Positions 26,673-35,381 are shown, numbered from the stretch's first letter. The stretch: DNA of 64,000 nt from Brucella pseudintermedia (GCF_042697365.1 NZ_CP137604.1); one strand, 5' to 3'. The notes: a model not told the origin generated them from the letters alone. A program made the numbers and translations.

Positions 26673-26699
26673 AGCAAGCCCGGCCAGACCGGGCTCGCT
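26673..26699 (-). other. Intercistronic hairpin after the solute-binding-protein gene
   Basis: AGCCCGG (26677-26683) pairs with CCGGGCT (26689-26695), extended by AGC/GCT across a mismatch. It lies between the binding-protein stop (26712) and the ATPase start (26622). Such hairpins often protect the upstream mRNA or cause partial termination so that binding protein is made in excess. Confidence 0.65.
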
Positions 26700-26711
26700 A
26701 CTACAAATGGC

Positions 26712-28346
26712 TCAAGCCCAGTTGTTCTTGCGGAAGTCCATCGCGAACGCAGGTGCCGCTTTCCACTTCAGCGACTTCGGCTTCGCGGTGAAAGTCGCGT
26801 TCTGGTGAAGGACCGTATAAGCTGGATCTTCGCGTTCGCAGATTTCCAGCATCCGCTTGAACGCTTCCTTGCGCTTTGCGTGATCCGTGCTTGTTTCCAG
26901 AATGACGGAAAGCTTGTTCGCTTCCTCATTCGTCCATTCTCCGACCTGCTGCTGTTGACCGTTCGGGCCATGCTGGCTGACGATGGAAGAAACAGGATCG
27001 TTGAACGGCGCAGAATTGGACCAGTCACGCACAGCGCGTCCCGGGCTCTTTTCCAGAATCTGCTGCCAGTTTTCCTTCATCTGAATTTCGACGTTCAGGC
27101 CCACTTGATTCCACATCTCCACGAGGATTTGCGCTGTCGGAGTCTGGTTTGTGTAATAGTTGTTGAGCAGGCGGTAGGGGATTGCATCGCCCTTGTAACC
27201 GGCTTCCTTCAGAAGCTGCTTAGCGAGATCCGGATTATATTCCGGAACGTTCCAGCCCTGAACGAACATATCGCCATAATAATCCCACTGAAGACCCGCC
27301 GGAACAACCGTGCGACCTGCCCACAGCGAATCCACAATCGCCTGACGATCGATCGCGTGAGTAAATGCGCGACGCACTAGCGGGTTTTCCAATTGCGGAT
27401 GGAACTTGTCGAAAACGGTGAGACGGTGGTTGAGGATCGTGCCGCCCTGAACCTCGAAAGCATCATTCTTTTCGATGCCCTCGATCTGGTCCGGGGGAAT
27501 GTCACAGGCAAACTGATATTCACCTGAGAGCAGACCATTGATGCGAGAGGCAACTTCCGGTACTTCGATGAAGCGGATCTGCTTCAGCGGCGGGCGTCCA
27601 CCCCAATATTCATCATGAGCTTCGAGCACCAGCATGTTGTCTGGCTTGAACTCTACGACCTTGTAAGGCCCGGTGGTGACTGGCTTGCGCGCCCAGTCGA
27701 GATAGCTTGGGGATTCCTCCCAACCGCGACGGCTCATGATCTGGCTGCCGTAACGCGAGATACGGCCTTCCATGGTCACGTCCGGCGTACCGTTCTTGAA
27801 ACGCACCGTATATTTGTCGACGACTTCGACACCCAGCAGGGATGGCCACGAACGGCGGGCAGTCGCTGGCACTTCCAGCGGCAGTTCCTTGCTTTCCCGA
27901 CCGAGCGGGTTTTTCTCCGAAACGTATATCGTCTTTCCTTCGGCTGGCTGCGTGTCGCCGAACATGCGTTCCTTGCCAAAGGTGAAGGCAACATCCTCGG
28001 CGGTCATCTCATCGCCATTGTGGAACTTCACCCCCCGACGGAGTTTCAGTTCGACAGTCTTGTCATCAATGCGACTCCATTCAGTCGCAAGACCAGGCAC
28101 CGCCGAGAGCCCGCCCAGCCAGTCACGGTCAATCAGCGCTTCCCATATACTGGAGAAGAAAACGCGCTCGCCAACGTTCGACTGTTCGCGAAGGACGTCG
28201 AGCGTATTGCTGTTCGCCACCTTTTGCACGGCGATGGTGATCGATGGGCGATTGTCAGCCTGTGCGATAGCAAAGCGCGGCAGGATGAGCGAACCGGCGG
28301 CGCCGGCTGAAAGTCCAAGCATCCCGCGTCGGGTCAGGTTGATCAT
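26712..28346 (-). CDS. Family 5 extracellular solute-binding protein (Opp/Dpp type), Tat-exported
   Basis: 544 residues. The N-terminus is a twin-arginine signal (TRRGMLGL, residues 5-12, then a hydrophobic core and a cut near AIAQA). The mature protein is a full-length SBP_bac_5 domain: WEALIDRDW, LATEWSRIDDKTVELKLRRGVKFHNGDEMTAEDVAFTF and the later RAFTHAIDRQAIVDSLWAG. It captures the substrate in the periplasm for the permeases encoded downstream. Family 5 proteins bind peptides, nickel, sugars, opines and other compounds; the substrate is not readable. The gene follows the hydrolase by 15 bases and is clearly co-transcribed with it. Confidence 0.92.
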   Translation of the reverse strand: MINLTRRGMLGLSAGAAGSLILPRFAIAQADNRPSITIAVQKVANSNTLDVLREQSNVGERVFFSSIWEALIDRDWLGGLSAVPGLATEWSRIDDKTVELKLRRGVKFHNGDEMTAEDVAFTFGKERMFGDTQPAEGKTIYVSEKNPLGRESKELPLEVPATARRSWPSLLGVEVVDKYTVRFKNGTPDVTMEGRISRYGSQIMSRRGWEESPSYLDWARKPVTTGPYKVVEFKPDNMLVLEAHDEYWGGRPPLKQIRFIEVPEVASRINGLLSGEYQFACDIPPDQIEGIEKNDAFEVQGGTILNHRLTVFDKFHPQLENPLVRRAFTHAIDRQAIVDSLWAGRTVVPAGLQWDYYGDMFVQGWNVPEYNPDLAKQLLKEAGYKGDAIPYRLLNNYYTNQTPTAQILVEMWNQVGLNVEIQMKENWQQILEKSPGRAVRDWSNSAPFNDPVSSIVSQHGPNGQQQQVGEWTNEEANKLSVILETSTDHAKRKEAFKRMLEICEREDPAYTVLHQNATFTAKPKSLKWKAAPAFAMDFRKNNWA

Positions 28347-28361
28347 TGGTTGCTCCTGAGA

Positions 28362-29906
28362 TCAATGGTTGCGCGTTGTCAGCCCTTGCGGGCCGGATCT
28401 GTAATGAGTGAGTGTCCGGTCGGCATGAGACAGCCGCCACGACAGGGCCTTTTGGGCGTAGTCGCGAACGAGAGCCGCATAAGCGGGATCGTCAGCTAGA
28501 TTGTTGAATTCATGCGGGTCTGCCTTCAGATCGAAGAACAGCGGCGGCAGAGCGGCAAAATGCACGTACTTGTAGTTTTCGTCCTCGATCACACAGAGGC
28601 TGCAATCATCCTGGGAAAGCTGAACCGAATTCTGCGGCTGATCGTAGAAGACATCCCGGAAATCGAACTCATAGTGCAGTTCCGTGCGCCAGTCGGCGGG
28701 CTTTCCTTCTGACAGAAACGGCAACAAGGAACGACCGTCGCAGGCACGAGGCGTTTCTCCGCCCAGCCATTCCAGAATAGTCGGCATGACGTCGATGCTT
28801 TCGGAAAAGCTCTCTTCGATCCGGCCAGCGTGCTTGTTCTGCCCCGCATCCTTTATGACCAAGGGAATGCGGAAACTTTCTGCGTTGTAACCGATCTTGC
28901 CGAGAAGGTGATGATCGCCCAGCTGCTCACCATGATCGCTCGTGAAGATGACAAGCGTGTCATCCCACTGACCGGTTTCATCGAGATACGCAAAGACCTG
29001 CCCCAGACAATCGTCGATCTCGGTGATCAGGCCGCAATAGGTGGCTCGCATCTGGCGAATCTCGCCTTCATCAAGCGTTGCTCCCGAGCCTTCCGCACCA
29101 TGGAAGAACGAGCCGCGTCTGATGTGATCGATGTAGTGCTTCATAAGCGGATGTTGTGCCGCTTCGGCATCCGGGTTCTCCGCACGTATAGGCGCCGGCA
29201 TATCTTCGGCCTTGTACATCGCATGATAGGGCGCGGAGGCCACGAAAGGCGGGTGCGGGCGATAATAGCCAAGATGCAGGAAGAAAGGCTTGCCGTCCCT
29301 GCCCTTCAGATATGTCAGCGCGCGCTCCGTGAAGAATGTCGAATCCGAAAATTCCTTCGGGATGCGCGATGGCTTGTCGGTAGCCCCCGGGACGGAATGC
29401 TCGCCTTCTGGCAGCCAGATATCTTCGCGGTTTTCCGGCAGTTCAAAACCGTTCTGTGACACCCAGCCAAAATACCCATCCATATTGGGCTCGAATGCGC
29501 CGACAGAGCGAAACCCGTCCATGATGTCGCCCAGAACCGTGAAACGCGGATCTCTGTGAGACGTGGAACGCGGATCAGGGGTCGTCGTCGTGTAACCGAT
29601 AAGCGCGGGATCATAACCAATCGCACGCAGGGCTTTGCCAAGATTGAGATGGCGCTGATCGAGCGGAACAGTATTCTGCACAGCGCGATGGTTCATCAGA
29701 TAGAGGCCCGTGAGCAGGCTTGCCCTTGCGGGGCCACATGGCACGCAGGTCGTGACGTGGTTGCGGAAGGTCAAGCCTTCGCGGCAAAGGCGATCAAGAT
29801 TGGGAGTTTTAAGAAAGGGTTCGCGTCCCTCCGCCCGCATCAGGTGAGGGATAAAATCTGCTCGCCATTGATCGACGACGATAAGCAGGACATTTTTTCT
29901 GGTCAT
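28362..29906 (-). CDS. Phosphonate monoester hydrolase / phosphodiesterase (sulfatase superfamily)
   Basis: 514 residues, the same length as the characterised Rhizobium leguminosarum enzyme as I remember it. Catalytic features lie at matching positions: Asp12 (VVDQW), the CxPxR formylglycine motif Cys57-Gly-Pro-Ala-Arg61, Asp324-His325 (SDHGEQLG) and Lys337 (LLGK). In this group Cys57 is converted to formylglycine and the enzyme cleaves phosphonate monoesters and phosphodiesters, with side activity on sulfate and phosphate esters. There is no signal peptide, so it acts in the cytoplasm. It is the first gene of the importer operon, suggesting that the imported compound is its substrate (inference). 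The required formylglycine-generating enzyme is not in this window. Confidence 0.92.
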   Translation of the reverse strand: MTRKNVLLIVVDQWRADFIPHLMRAEGREPFLKTPNLDRLCREGLTFRNHVTTCVPCGPARASLLTGLYLMNHRAVQNTVPLDQRHLNLGKALRAIGYDPALIGYTTTTPDPRSTSHRDPRFTVLGDIMDGFRSVGAFEPNMDGYFGWVSQNGFELPENREDIWLPEGEHSVPGATDKPSRIPKEFSDSTFFTERALTYLKGRDGKPFFLHLGYYRPHPPFVASAPYHAMYKAEDMPAPIRAENPDAEAAQHPLMKHYIDHIRRGSFFHGAEGSGATLDEGEIRQMRATYCGLITEIDDCLGQVFAYLDETGQWDDTLVIFTSDHGEQLGDHHLLGKIGYNAESFRIPLVIKDAGQNKHAGRIEESFSESIDVMPTILEWLGGETPRACDGRSLLPFLSEGKPADWRTELHYEFDFRDVFYDQPQNSVQLSQDDCSLCVIEDENYKYVHFAALPPLFFDLKADPHEFNNLADDPAYAALVRDYAQKALSWRLSHADRTLTHYRSGPQGLTTRNH

Positions 29907-29936
29907 GTTGGCCTCGTTATTTCCGAGGCTTACTAG

Positions 29937-29967
29937 GACCCTTGTATTTCAAGGGCATGACCCTTGT
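29937..29967. promoter_or_regulatory. Phased CCCTTG half-sites upstream of the hydrolase operon
   Basis: CCCTTG at 29939-29944, its inverse CAAGGG at 29950-29955 and CCCTTG again at 29961-29966 are spaced exactly 11 bases, one helical turn. The outer two are inside a 9-base direct repeat GACCCTTGT (29937-29945, 29959-29967). They end 31 bases before the hydrolase start, a good place for a regulator. Confidence 0.5.
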
Positions 29968-29998
29968 GTAATGTTTTGGTGAAGCTCTGATTACAGAA

Positions 29999-30019
29999 AC
30001 GCCGGCCCTTGGCCGGCGT
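29999..30019 (-). terminator. Terminator of the 682-residue protein gene
   Basis: A perfect 9-bp stem (ACGCCGGCC/GGCCGGCGT) with a 3-base loop and, on the minus strand, TTTCTGT after it. It lies 27 bases after the stop at 30046. Confidence 0.8.
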
Positions 30020-30045
30020 CTCGTGCAGATTGATAGAAGCGCTGA

Positions 30046-32094
30046 TTATTCCGTCTTGGCTTCGATATCGACTTTGTCGAGCAAAGTGAGCGGATCTTGC
30101 GATGCTGCGACCATTTCAAGAGCGCCGATTCCCTTATCGGTTTTGGCTTTGACGACCAGCTCGAAAATATTCGGCTTCGCGAGGAAGGCTGAAAACGCCG
30201 CCACAACGTCCTGCAACTGTGGCTGATCCGCAGTCAGTTCCTGTAGAGCGGCGGCAGCTATCAGCGACACGGTGCTACGCACTTCATCTTCCGACATATT
30301 ATTTTCGTCAGCATACATTTTGAGGCCCTTGGCGATAAGGCCCTTTTCCTCAATTTTGAGGTTCACCTGCCTGGCCTTGAGCCCAAGCAAGGCAACCTGC
30401 GTCATCACCTTGTCACCAGAGAAGAACTCCTTGGTGAAGCCCCCCATCAAGCCGGACATGGACACGGACCCCATATCCTTGCCGCTGATCGAAATGTCCT
30501 TGATGATCAGATTTTGGTTTGCTTCATCCCAGTTGGCCTCAAAATTTGAGGAAATGATGAGACGATCATAACCAAGTTTCCGAAGCTGCTGGTAGAACTC
30601 GTCACTGCCCTGTGCCGGGACTTTGAGCGACATATCTTCGTAAGCCACGCGCACATCTGTCGGAATGCCGTTGTAAGGCTTGTTGAGAGCAACTTCATAG
30701 CTCTTCATGGCAAACTGAATGCGTTCGGGCAGTGAAGGAACCGACGTTTCTTCGGTTGAAGCCTGAGCCGCATCGTCCGCGTTTTCCTCGCCTGCGTCCA
30801 CCTCTTCAGACTGGTCGTATGGCAGATCGGCGTCGATGCCAGCAATCCGAAGCGTGCCGAATTCCGGAAGCATGGTCGTATAGGGGAAGTTCTCGACCTG
30901 ATCGTCGCTCAGCGACGCGAACTTTTTCAGCGCTTCGATCGAAGTCGCCCAGGAGAAGCCTTTCAGGGAAGCTTCTTCCATCTTCATGTAATCCTGACCT
31001 TCCGCGAAATCGAAACCTTTGATGGTAGCGTCCATCTTCTGGTTATCGAAAGCGACCGCGATGCGTTCGATGCCGCCCTTGCCCTTCGAGGCATCGGCAG
31101 GCTCGATTTTCATGCCGATCAACTCGACATCACCCTTTCCCAGCGTTTCGAACAGTGAGGTCAGTTGGAGAATAAGCTCACGCGTTTCTGCCGGGGAAGG
31201 TTCGTCCGTCTTTTCGAGGGACTGCAGCTTCTGCATGGTTTCGGTGAATGGCACGGCAGGCATACGAGCGGAAAAGCCATTGCTGCGAACTTCATCGTAG
31301 CTGAAGGTCACATCCTTCGTCTTCATGACGATATTTTTCGCCGAGAACGGACCGTAGACCGGCTTGGCCTCCTTGTCGTCCGGACCTGCCTTCTCGGTAT
31401 AGAGGCGCGCTAGGAATACACCGTCAATGTCTTTGCCTTCTGCGACACCCATGGTGCCCGTCATTTTGTCCGTGACTTTTTCACCATCTTCGCCAGGAAC
31501 TTCGACCGTAAAGTCGAAATCTGTGCTGCCAGCGGTATAACGAGCAACCTTACCGAGGTTTATATCTTCCAGCGCAACGTCCTTGTAGACGATGTTCTGT
31601 GCGTTATTCGCAACCGTCTGGACGACCTTGATTTCCTGCGCGGTGAGGCGCTTTGCCGAAAAACGGCCAACGCGCTCCGGCAGCGTGAGGCCGCTATTGC
31701 CGAATGTGTCCTTCAGCATGGCGCTATCGAAGTTAGCGTCCTCAATCGCCACGCTTGGAATGGAAATCCTGTAGTTTCCGATCTCTGTATTGATACCCGA
31801 TGCATTCAGCATCCCTGTCAGGAACAGGAATTTCGGGCGACCATCGACTGAAGCGATCCGAACGTTAGAGCCATCCTTCAGCGGCAATGTCACGTCGCGC
31901 AGGTGGATACGTCCGAGAAAATCCGCTTCGACGGAAGAAGCCGTGCCGCCACGCTTTTCAAGCTGCGATGTAATGGTCTTCTCAAGTGTGAACTTGTATC
32001 CGGTCAAACCGGCGGCAGCTATAGCGATTACCGCAACAGCCGCCCACAGCGCCTTGCGCCCGCCCTTACGGGTTCCGTTCTTTGCCTGCTCCAC
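30046..32094 (-). CDS. Large single-anchor protein of unknown function
   Basis: 682 residues. After a very basic start (KNGTRKGGRKA) residues about 15-31 form one membrane segment (LWAAVAVIAIAAAGLTG); the remaining 650 residues are soluble and face the periplasm by the positive-inside rule. The body is acidic, has many beta-prone stretches with the recurring pattern of VxxKGFxFAEG and hydrophobic-charged alternation, and an acidic linker (EEVDAGEENADDAAQ near 430). No enzymatic motif is visible. The layout (short inner-membrane anchor, long periplasmic body) recalls AsmA- or DUF945-type proteins, but I cannot confirm either. It stands alone with its own terminator. Confidence 0.75.
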   Translation of the reverse strand: MEQAKNGTRKGGRKALWAAVAVIAIAAAGLTGYKFTLEKTITSQLEKRGGTASSVEADFLGRIHLRDVTLPLKDGSNVRIASVDGRPKFLFLTGMLNASGINTEIGNYRISIPSVAIEDANFDSAMLKDTFGNSGLTLPERVGRFSAKRLTAQEIKVVQTVANNAQNIVYKDVALEDINLGKVARYTAGSTDFDFTVEVPGEDGEKVTDKMTGTMGVAEGKDIDGVFLARLYTEKAGPDDKEAKPVYGPFSAKNIVMKTKDVTFSYDEVRSNGFSARMPAVPFTETMQKLQSLEKTDEPSPAETRELILQLTSLFETLGKGDVELIGMKIEPADASKGKGGIERIAVAFDNQKMDATIKGFDFAEGQDYMKMEEASLKGFSWATSIEALKKFASLSDDQVENFPYTTMLPEFGTLRIAGIDADLPYDQSEEVDAGEENADDAAQASTEETSVPSLPERIQFAMKSYEVALNKPYNGIPTDVRVAYEDMSLKVPAQGSDEFYQQLRKLGYDRLIISSNFEANWDEANQNLIIKDISISGKDMGSVSMSGLMGGFTKEFFSGDKVMTQVALLGLKARQVNLKIEEKGLIAKGLKMYADENNMSEDEVRSTVSLIAAAALQELTADQPQLQDVVAAFSAFLAKPNIFELVVKAKTDKGIGALEMVAASQDPLTLLDKVDIEAKTE

Positions 32095-32392
32095 GATGCT
32101 GGTCCTTTCAGCGCAAATTAAAACGGTGTCTGTGCAAGCCAGCGCCCAAGACGAATTCGCAGACGAAAGGGAGGCTTCGACATCGCGTTAATACGGCTGA
32201 AACAACGGCTTAAAACACACAGCCTGAATCAGTCAGGCAGACAGATGCTCTAACTACCTGAAATTGCAAGCGCAAGCAGGAGCGCAAAAGTTTCTCACAA
32301 TATTTTATCATTTGCTCAAGCATTACTCGAATAGAGCAATCCGTGATCTCTTTTTCCCTGAACTATGGTTCATTCTACATTCCGAATTTCGA
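32095..32392. other. Intergenic region upstream of the 682-residue protein gene
   Basis: 298 bases between the sugar ABC ATPase stop and the start at 32094, both on the minus strand. It should hold the promoter of the 682-residue gene and the end of the sugar operon; no clear terminator is seen. An AT-rich part with a tandem CAAGCGCAAGC-like tract lies near 32266-32285. Confidence 0.3.
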
Positions 32393-33172
32393 TCAAACCC
32401 GACCACCCAATTCGGACGTCAGGTCGGCAAGTTCCTGCCCGCCCGCCATGAGGTTTTGCAATTCGTCCATGTCGACATCGTTCTTCGTTCGCGTCCCAAG
32501 CGTTACGCCGCGGTTGAGAACGGTGAACTTGTCGCCAACCGCATGAGCATGGCGAACATTGTGCGTGATGAAGATGACACCAAGCCCGCGTGAGCGCACG
32601 AGATTGATGTATTTGAGGACCATAGCCGTTTGCCTCACACCCAGCGCCGAGGTCGGTTCATCAAGGATGAGCACCTTTGCGCCGAAATAGACGGCGCGCG
32701 CAATCGCCACGCATTGCCGCTCCCCGCCGGAAAGTGTTCCCACAGCCTGCTGCGGATCGCGGACATCGATCCCGATCTTGCGCATTTCTTCGCGCGTCAC
32801 TTCTTCGGCCTGCTGCGCATCGAACCAGCGGAAAGGCCCGATACCCTTGGTCGGTTCGCGCCCAAGAAAGAAATTGCGCATCACCGACATCAGCGGGATC
32901 ATCGCAAGGTCCTGATAGACAGTGGCAATGCCATGATCGAGCGCATCGCGCGGACTGTTGAACGAGACCGGCTTTCCTTCGACCAGATAATCGCCGCTCG
33001 TCGCTTTATGCACGCCCGAAAGCGTTTTGATCAGGGTCGATTTGCCCGCGCCGTTGTCGCCAAGCAGACAATGCACCTGCCCTGGCTCGACGCTCAGCGA
33101 GACGCCGTTCAAAGCAATGACCGGGCCGAAATGTTTAACGAGATTGCGGACTTCGATGATGGGTGTCGTCAT
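32393..33172 (-). CDS. CUT2-type sugar ABC transporter ATP-binding protein
   Basis: 259 residues from the ATG at 33172. Walker A GDNGAGKST, signature LSGGERQCVAIARAV, Walker B VLILDEPTSALG. It has a single nucleotide-binding domain, unlike the doubled RbsA/XylG type, which places it with the single-domain CUT2 ATPases of Rhizobiales. It begins 14 bases after the permease stop and is the last gene of the three-gene importer operon. Confidence 0.92.
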   Translation of the reverse strand: MTTPIIEVRNLVKHFGPVIALNGVSLSVEPGQVHCLLGDNGAGKSTLIKTLSGVHKATSGDYLVEGKPVSFNSPRDALDHGIATVYQDLAMIPLMSVMRNFFLGREPTKGIGPFRWFDAQQAEEVTREEMRKIGIDVRDPQQAVGTLSGGERQCVAIARAVYFGAKVLILDEPTSALGVRQTAMVLKYINLVRSRGLGVIFITHNVRHAHAVGDKFTVLNRGVTLGTRTKNDVDMDELQNLMAGGQELADLTSELGGRV

Positions 33173-33186
33173 GGCAAATCCTCCCC

Positions 33187-34317
33187 TCAGCGCTCGCCCG
33201 TAGCGCGCTTGCGAATGAAATTGTTGAAGAGCACCGCGATCAGAAGCATTCCGCCAAGGAAAACGAGATACCAGTCCTGATCGATCTGGGTATAGGTGAG
33301 CCCGATCAGCACCATGCCGAAGATGATCGCACCAAAGAACGCGCCGATTGCAGAACCATAGCCGCCGGTCAAGAGGCAACCGCCAATGACCGCAGCGATG
33401 ATTGCCTCGAATTCCTTCTGGAAACCGCGGCGCGCATCGGTCGAACCCGCATCAAGAACCGTGAGGATGGCGACCAGCGCTGCGGCCATGGCCGTGCACA
33501 TGAAAAGCGTGGTCTTGACACGACGCACGGGAACACCGGAATTGCGTGCCGCCAGAGCGTCGCCACCGGCTGCGAAAATCCAGTTTCCAAAGCGGGTGCG
33601 TACCAGAACATATGTTGCGATGAGTGCAATGGCGATGAACCAGAGAACTTCCACCGGCACGCCTCTCACAGAAGGCTCGCCATTGGGAAATCTGGCAATC
33701 AGGTCCTTTCCAGCCATCCAGGCAAAAACTCCCTGAAAGGCATCGCCGGAAAAAAATCCTGCAAGATAACTGCCCGCTACCGCTTCCTTCACGCCCCGCA
33801 ACTGCGTAGCGCCACCTGTCGCCCATTTCAGCCCGACCAGCGACAGACCGCGTAAAATGAACAGGAAAGCAAGCGTCACAATAAAGGATGGCAAACCGGT
33901 TCGGATAACAATCTGCGCATTGACCACCCCCACGAATGCCGCAAACAGCAGGGTCACGATGATGGCGACGCCAAGCGGCACCTGCCATACGACAAGAGCA
34001 GCGGCGAAGATCAGTCCCGCAAAAGCCACCATAGACCCGATGGAGAGATCGAATTCACCGCCAATCATAAGAAGTGCTGCGGCGACGGCCAGAATGCCAA
34101 GCTGCGAAGCGGGAGCCATGAAGTTCATAATGCCAGCAGCCGTAAACATCGCCGGATTGGCAACCGAGACGAAAAAGATCGTAATGAAGATCAGGCCGGA
34201 CACCGCGCCCAATTCCGGTCGACTCAGGAGCCGCTGCAACGGGCTGGCCGACTGCAATCGCTCATCCTTCGAGAGCGCTGCCATGCTGGCCTTTTGATGG
34301 GGAAGTGGCTCACTCAT
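33187..34317 (-). CDS. CUT2-type sugar ABC transporter permease
   Basis: 376 residues from the ATG at 34317, which has the ribosome site AGGAGAAG. About nine or ten membrane helices; GEFDLSIGSMVAFAG near residue 85 and GGCLLTGGYGSAIGAFFGA near 300 are the standard CUT2/RbsC markers. It forms the inner-membrane channel for the sugar bound by the product of the gene upstream. Confidence 0.92.
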   Translation of the reverse strand: MSEPLPHQKASMAALSKDERLQSASPLQRLLSRPELGAVSGLIFITIFFVSVANPAMFTAAGIMNFMAPASQLGILAVAAALLMIGGEFDLSIGSMVAFAGLIFAAALVVWQVPLGVAIIVTLLFAAFVGVVNAQIVIRTGLPSFIVTLAFLFILRGLSLVGLKWATGGATQLRGVKEAVAGSYLAGFFSGDAFQGVFAWMAGKDLIARFPNGEPSVRGVPVEVLWFIAIALIATYVLVRTRFGNWIFAAGGDALAARNSGVPVRRVKTTLFMCTAMAAALVAILTVLDAGSTDARRGFQKEFEAIIAAVIGGCLLTGGYGSAIGAFFGAIIFGMVLIGLTYTQIDQDWYLVFLGGMLLIAVLFNNFIRKRATGER

Positions 34318-34355
34318 GATCTTCTCCTGATGCATTCTGGGTACAGATACCCGTT

Positions 34356-34377
34356 CCCGCCCATTGTCATGGGCGGG
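34356..34377 (-). other. Intercistronic hairpin between binding protein and permease genes
   Basis: A perfect 9-bp stem (CCCGCCCAT at 34356-34364 with ATGGGCGGG at 34369-34377) and a 4-base loop. It begins 28 bases after the binding-protein stop and has no T run, so mRNA stabilisation or attenuation is more likely than full termination. Confidence 0.7.
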
Positions 34378-34404
34378 TCCGATATTGAATGGTCGAGATA
34401 ATGC

Positions 34405-35334
34405 TTACCGGATGCCCTTGGCCGAAAGTTCCACGACCTGCTTGGCCTTGTCCTTGGTGATCAGGTTCGGGCCTGATGGAACATTGCCGCCCGGCATCAA
34501 ACCGTATTTCGCATTAAGCGCAAGGAACGATACCGGCAGATAGCCTTGCAGAAACTGCTGCTGGTCGATGGCGAAATCCGCCTGCCCCTTTTCGACAGCC
34601 TCAAGAAAGCCAGCCGACATATCGAATGTCGAAACATGAATTCCGGTGCGACCGCTTTCAGCCGCCGCTTTCACGGCAGGTTCCCCCGCCAATGTCGCGT
34701 TGAGCGTCAGGATCGTGTCGACCGTAGCGTCAGATGCCAGAGCAGCACGAACCTTGGCTTCGTTTTCGGCGGGATCGGTCGATGTCGGCAAAACCGTTAC
34801 ATCGCCGAAACCTTCCTTGAAGCCCGCGCAGCGTTGATCGAGCGAGACATTGCCGACCTCGTGATTGACACAAAGGCCTTTCTTGCCGCCAGCATTCTTC
34901 AGCGCTTCACCGGCAGCTTTACCAGCGTCGAACTCATCCTGACCGACATGCAGCAGAGCTCCCAGCTTCTTCGAAGCGTCGGAGCCGGAATTCATGGAAA
35001 TGACCGGGATGCCAGCCGCTACAGCCCGCTGGATCGACGGCCCAAGCGCATCGGCATCGGGAATGGAAACCACAATGCCTTGCGGCTTCTGATTGATCGC
35101 AGCGTCAATAAGTTGAGCCATCTGCACCATGTCAAAGGTTTCCGGCGCGCGATAGTCAACCTTCACGCCCGTATCCTTTGCCGCTTCAGCAACGCCATTT
35201 TTCACGACAGACCAGAACGGATCTGAAGCCTGACCATGACTGACCACGACGATATTAATATCGGCTGCCTGGGCTGCGAAAGACGCAGCCAGCAATGCCG
35301 CCCCGGCCACGGCCGACTTTAATAGAGATTGCAT
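34405..35334 (-). CDS. CUT2-type periplasmic sugar-binding protein
   Basis: 309 residues from the ATG at 35334, chosen for its GGGAGGAG ribosome site. A signal peptide ends at AAQAAD. The mature protein is a type I periplasmic binding protein (Peripla_BP_4): NIVVVSHGQASDPFWSVVKNG near the start, then IDAAINQKPQGIVVSIPD and GIPVISMNSGSD in the hinge. Ligand is a monosaccharide or cyclitol; context (GGAA-N6-TTCC palindrome, Gfo/Idh neighbour) hints at inositol-like compounds, which is inference only. Confidence 0.92.
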   Translation of the reverse strand: MQSLLKSAVAGAALLAASFAAQAADINIVVVSHGQASDPFWSVVKNGVAEAAKDTGVKVDYRAPETFDMVQMAQLIDAAINQKPQGIVVSIPDADALGPSIQRAVAAGIPVISMNSGSDASKKLGALLHVGQDEFDAGKAAGEALKNAGGKKGLCVNHEVGNVSLDQRCAGFKEGFGDVTVLPTSTDPAENEAKVRAALASDATVDTILTLNATLAGEPAVKAAAESGRTGIHVSTFDMSAGFLEAVEKGQADFAIDQQQFLQGYLPVSFLALNAKYGLMPGGNVPSGPNLITKDKAKQVVELSAKGIR

Positions 35335-35371
35335 GTTCACTCCTCCCTTGTCCGGCACTCCCCGCCGGTTT

Positions 35372-35381
35372 GCGTTAACGC
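35372..35381. promoter_or_regulatory. GCGTTAACGC palindrome upstream of the sugar operon
   Basis: A perfect 10-bp palindrome 38 bases upstream of the binding-protein start. It resembles the CG-centred or TTAA-centred half-sites used by LacI/GntR-type regulators, but chance cannot be excluded for a site this short. Confidence 0.35.
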
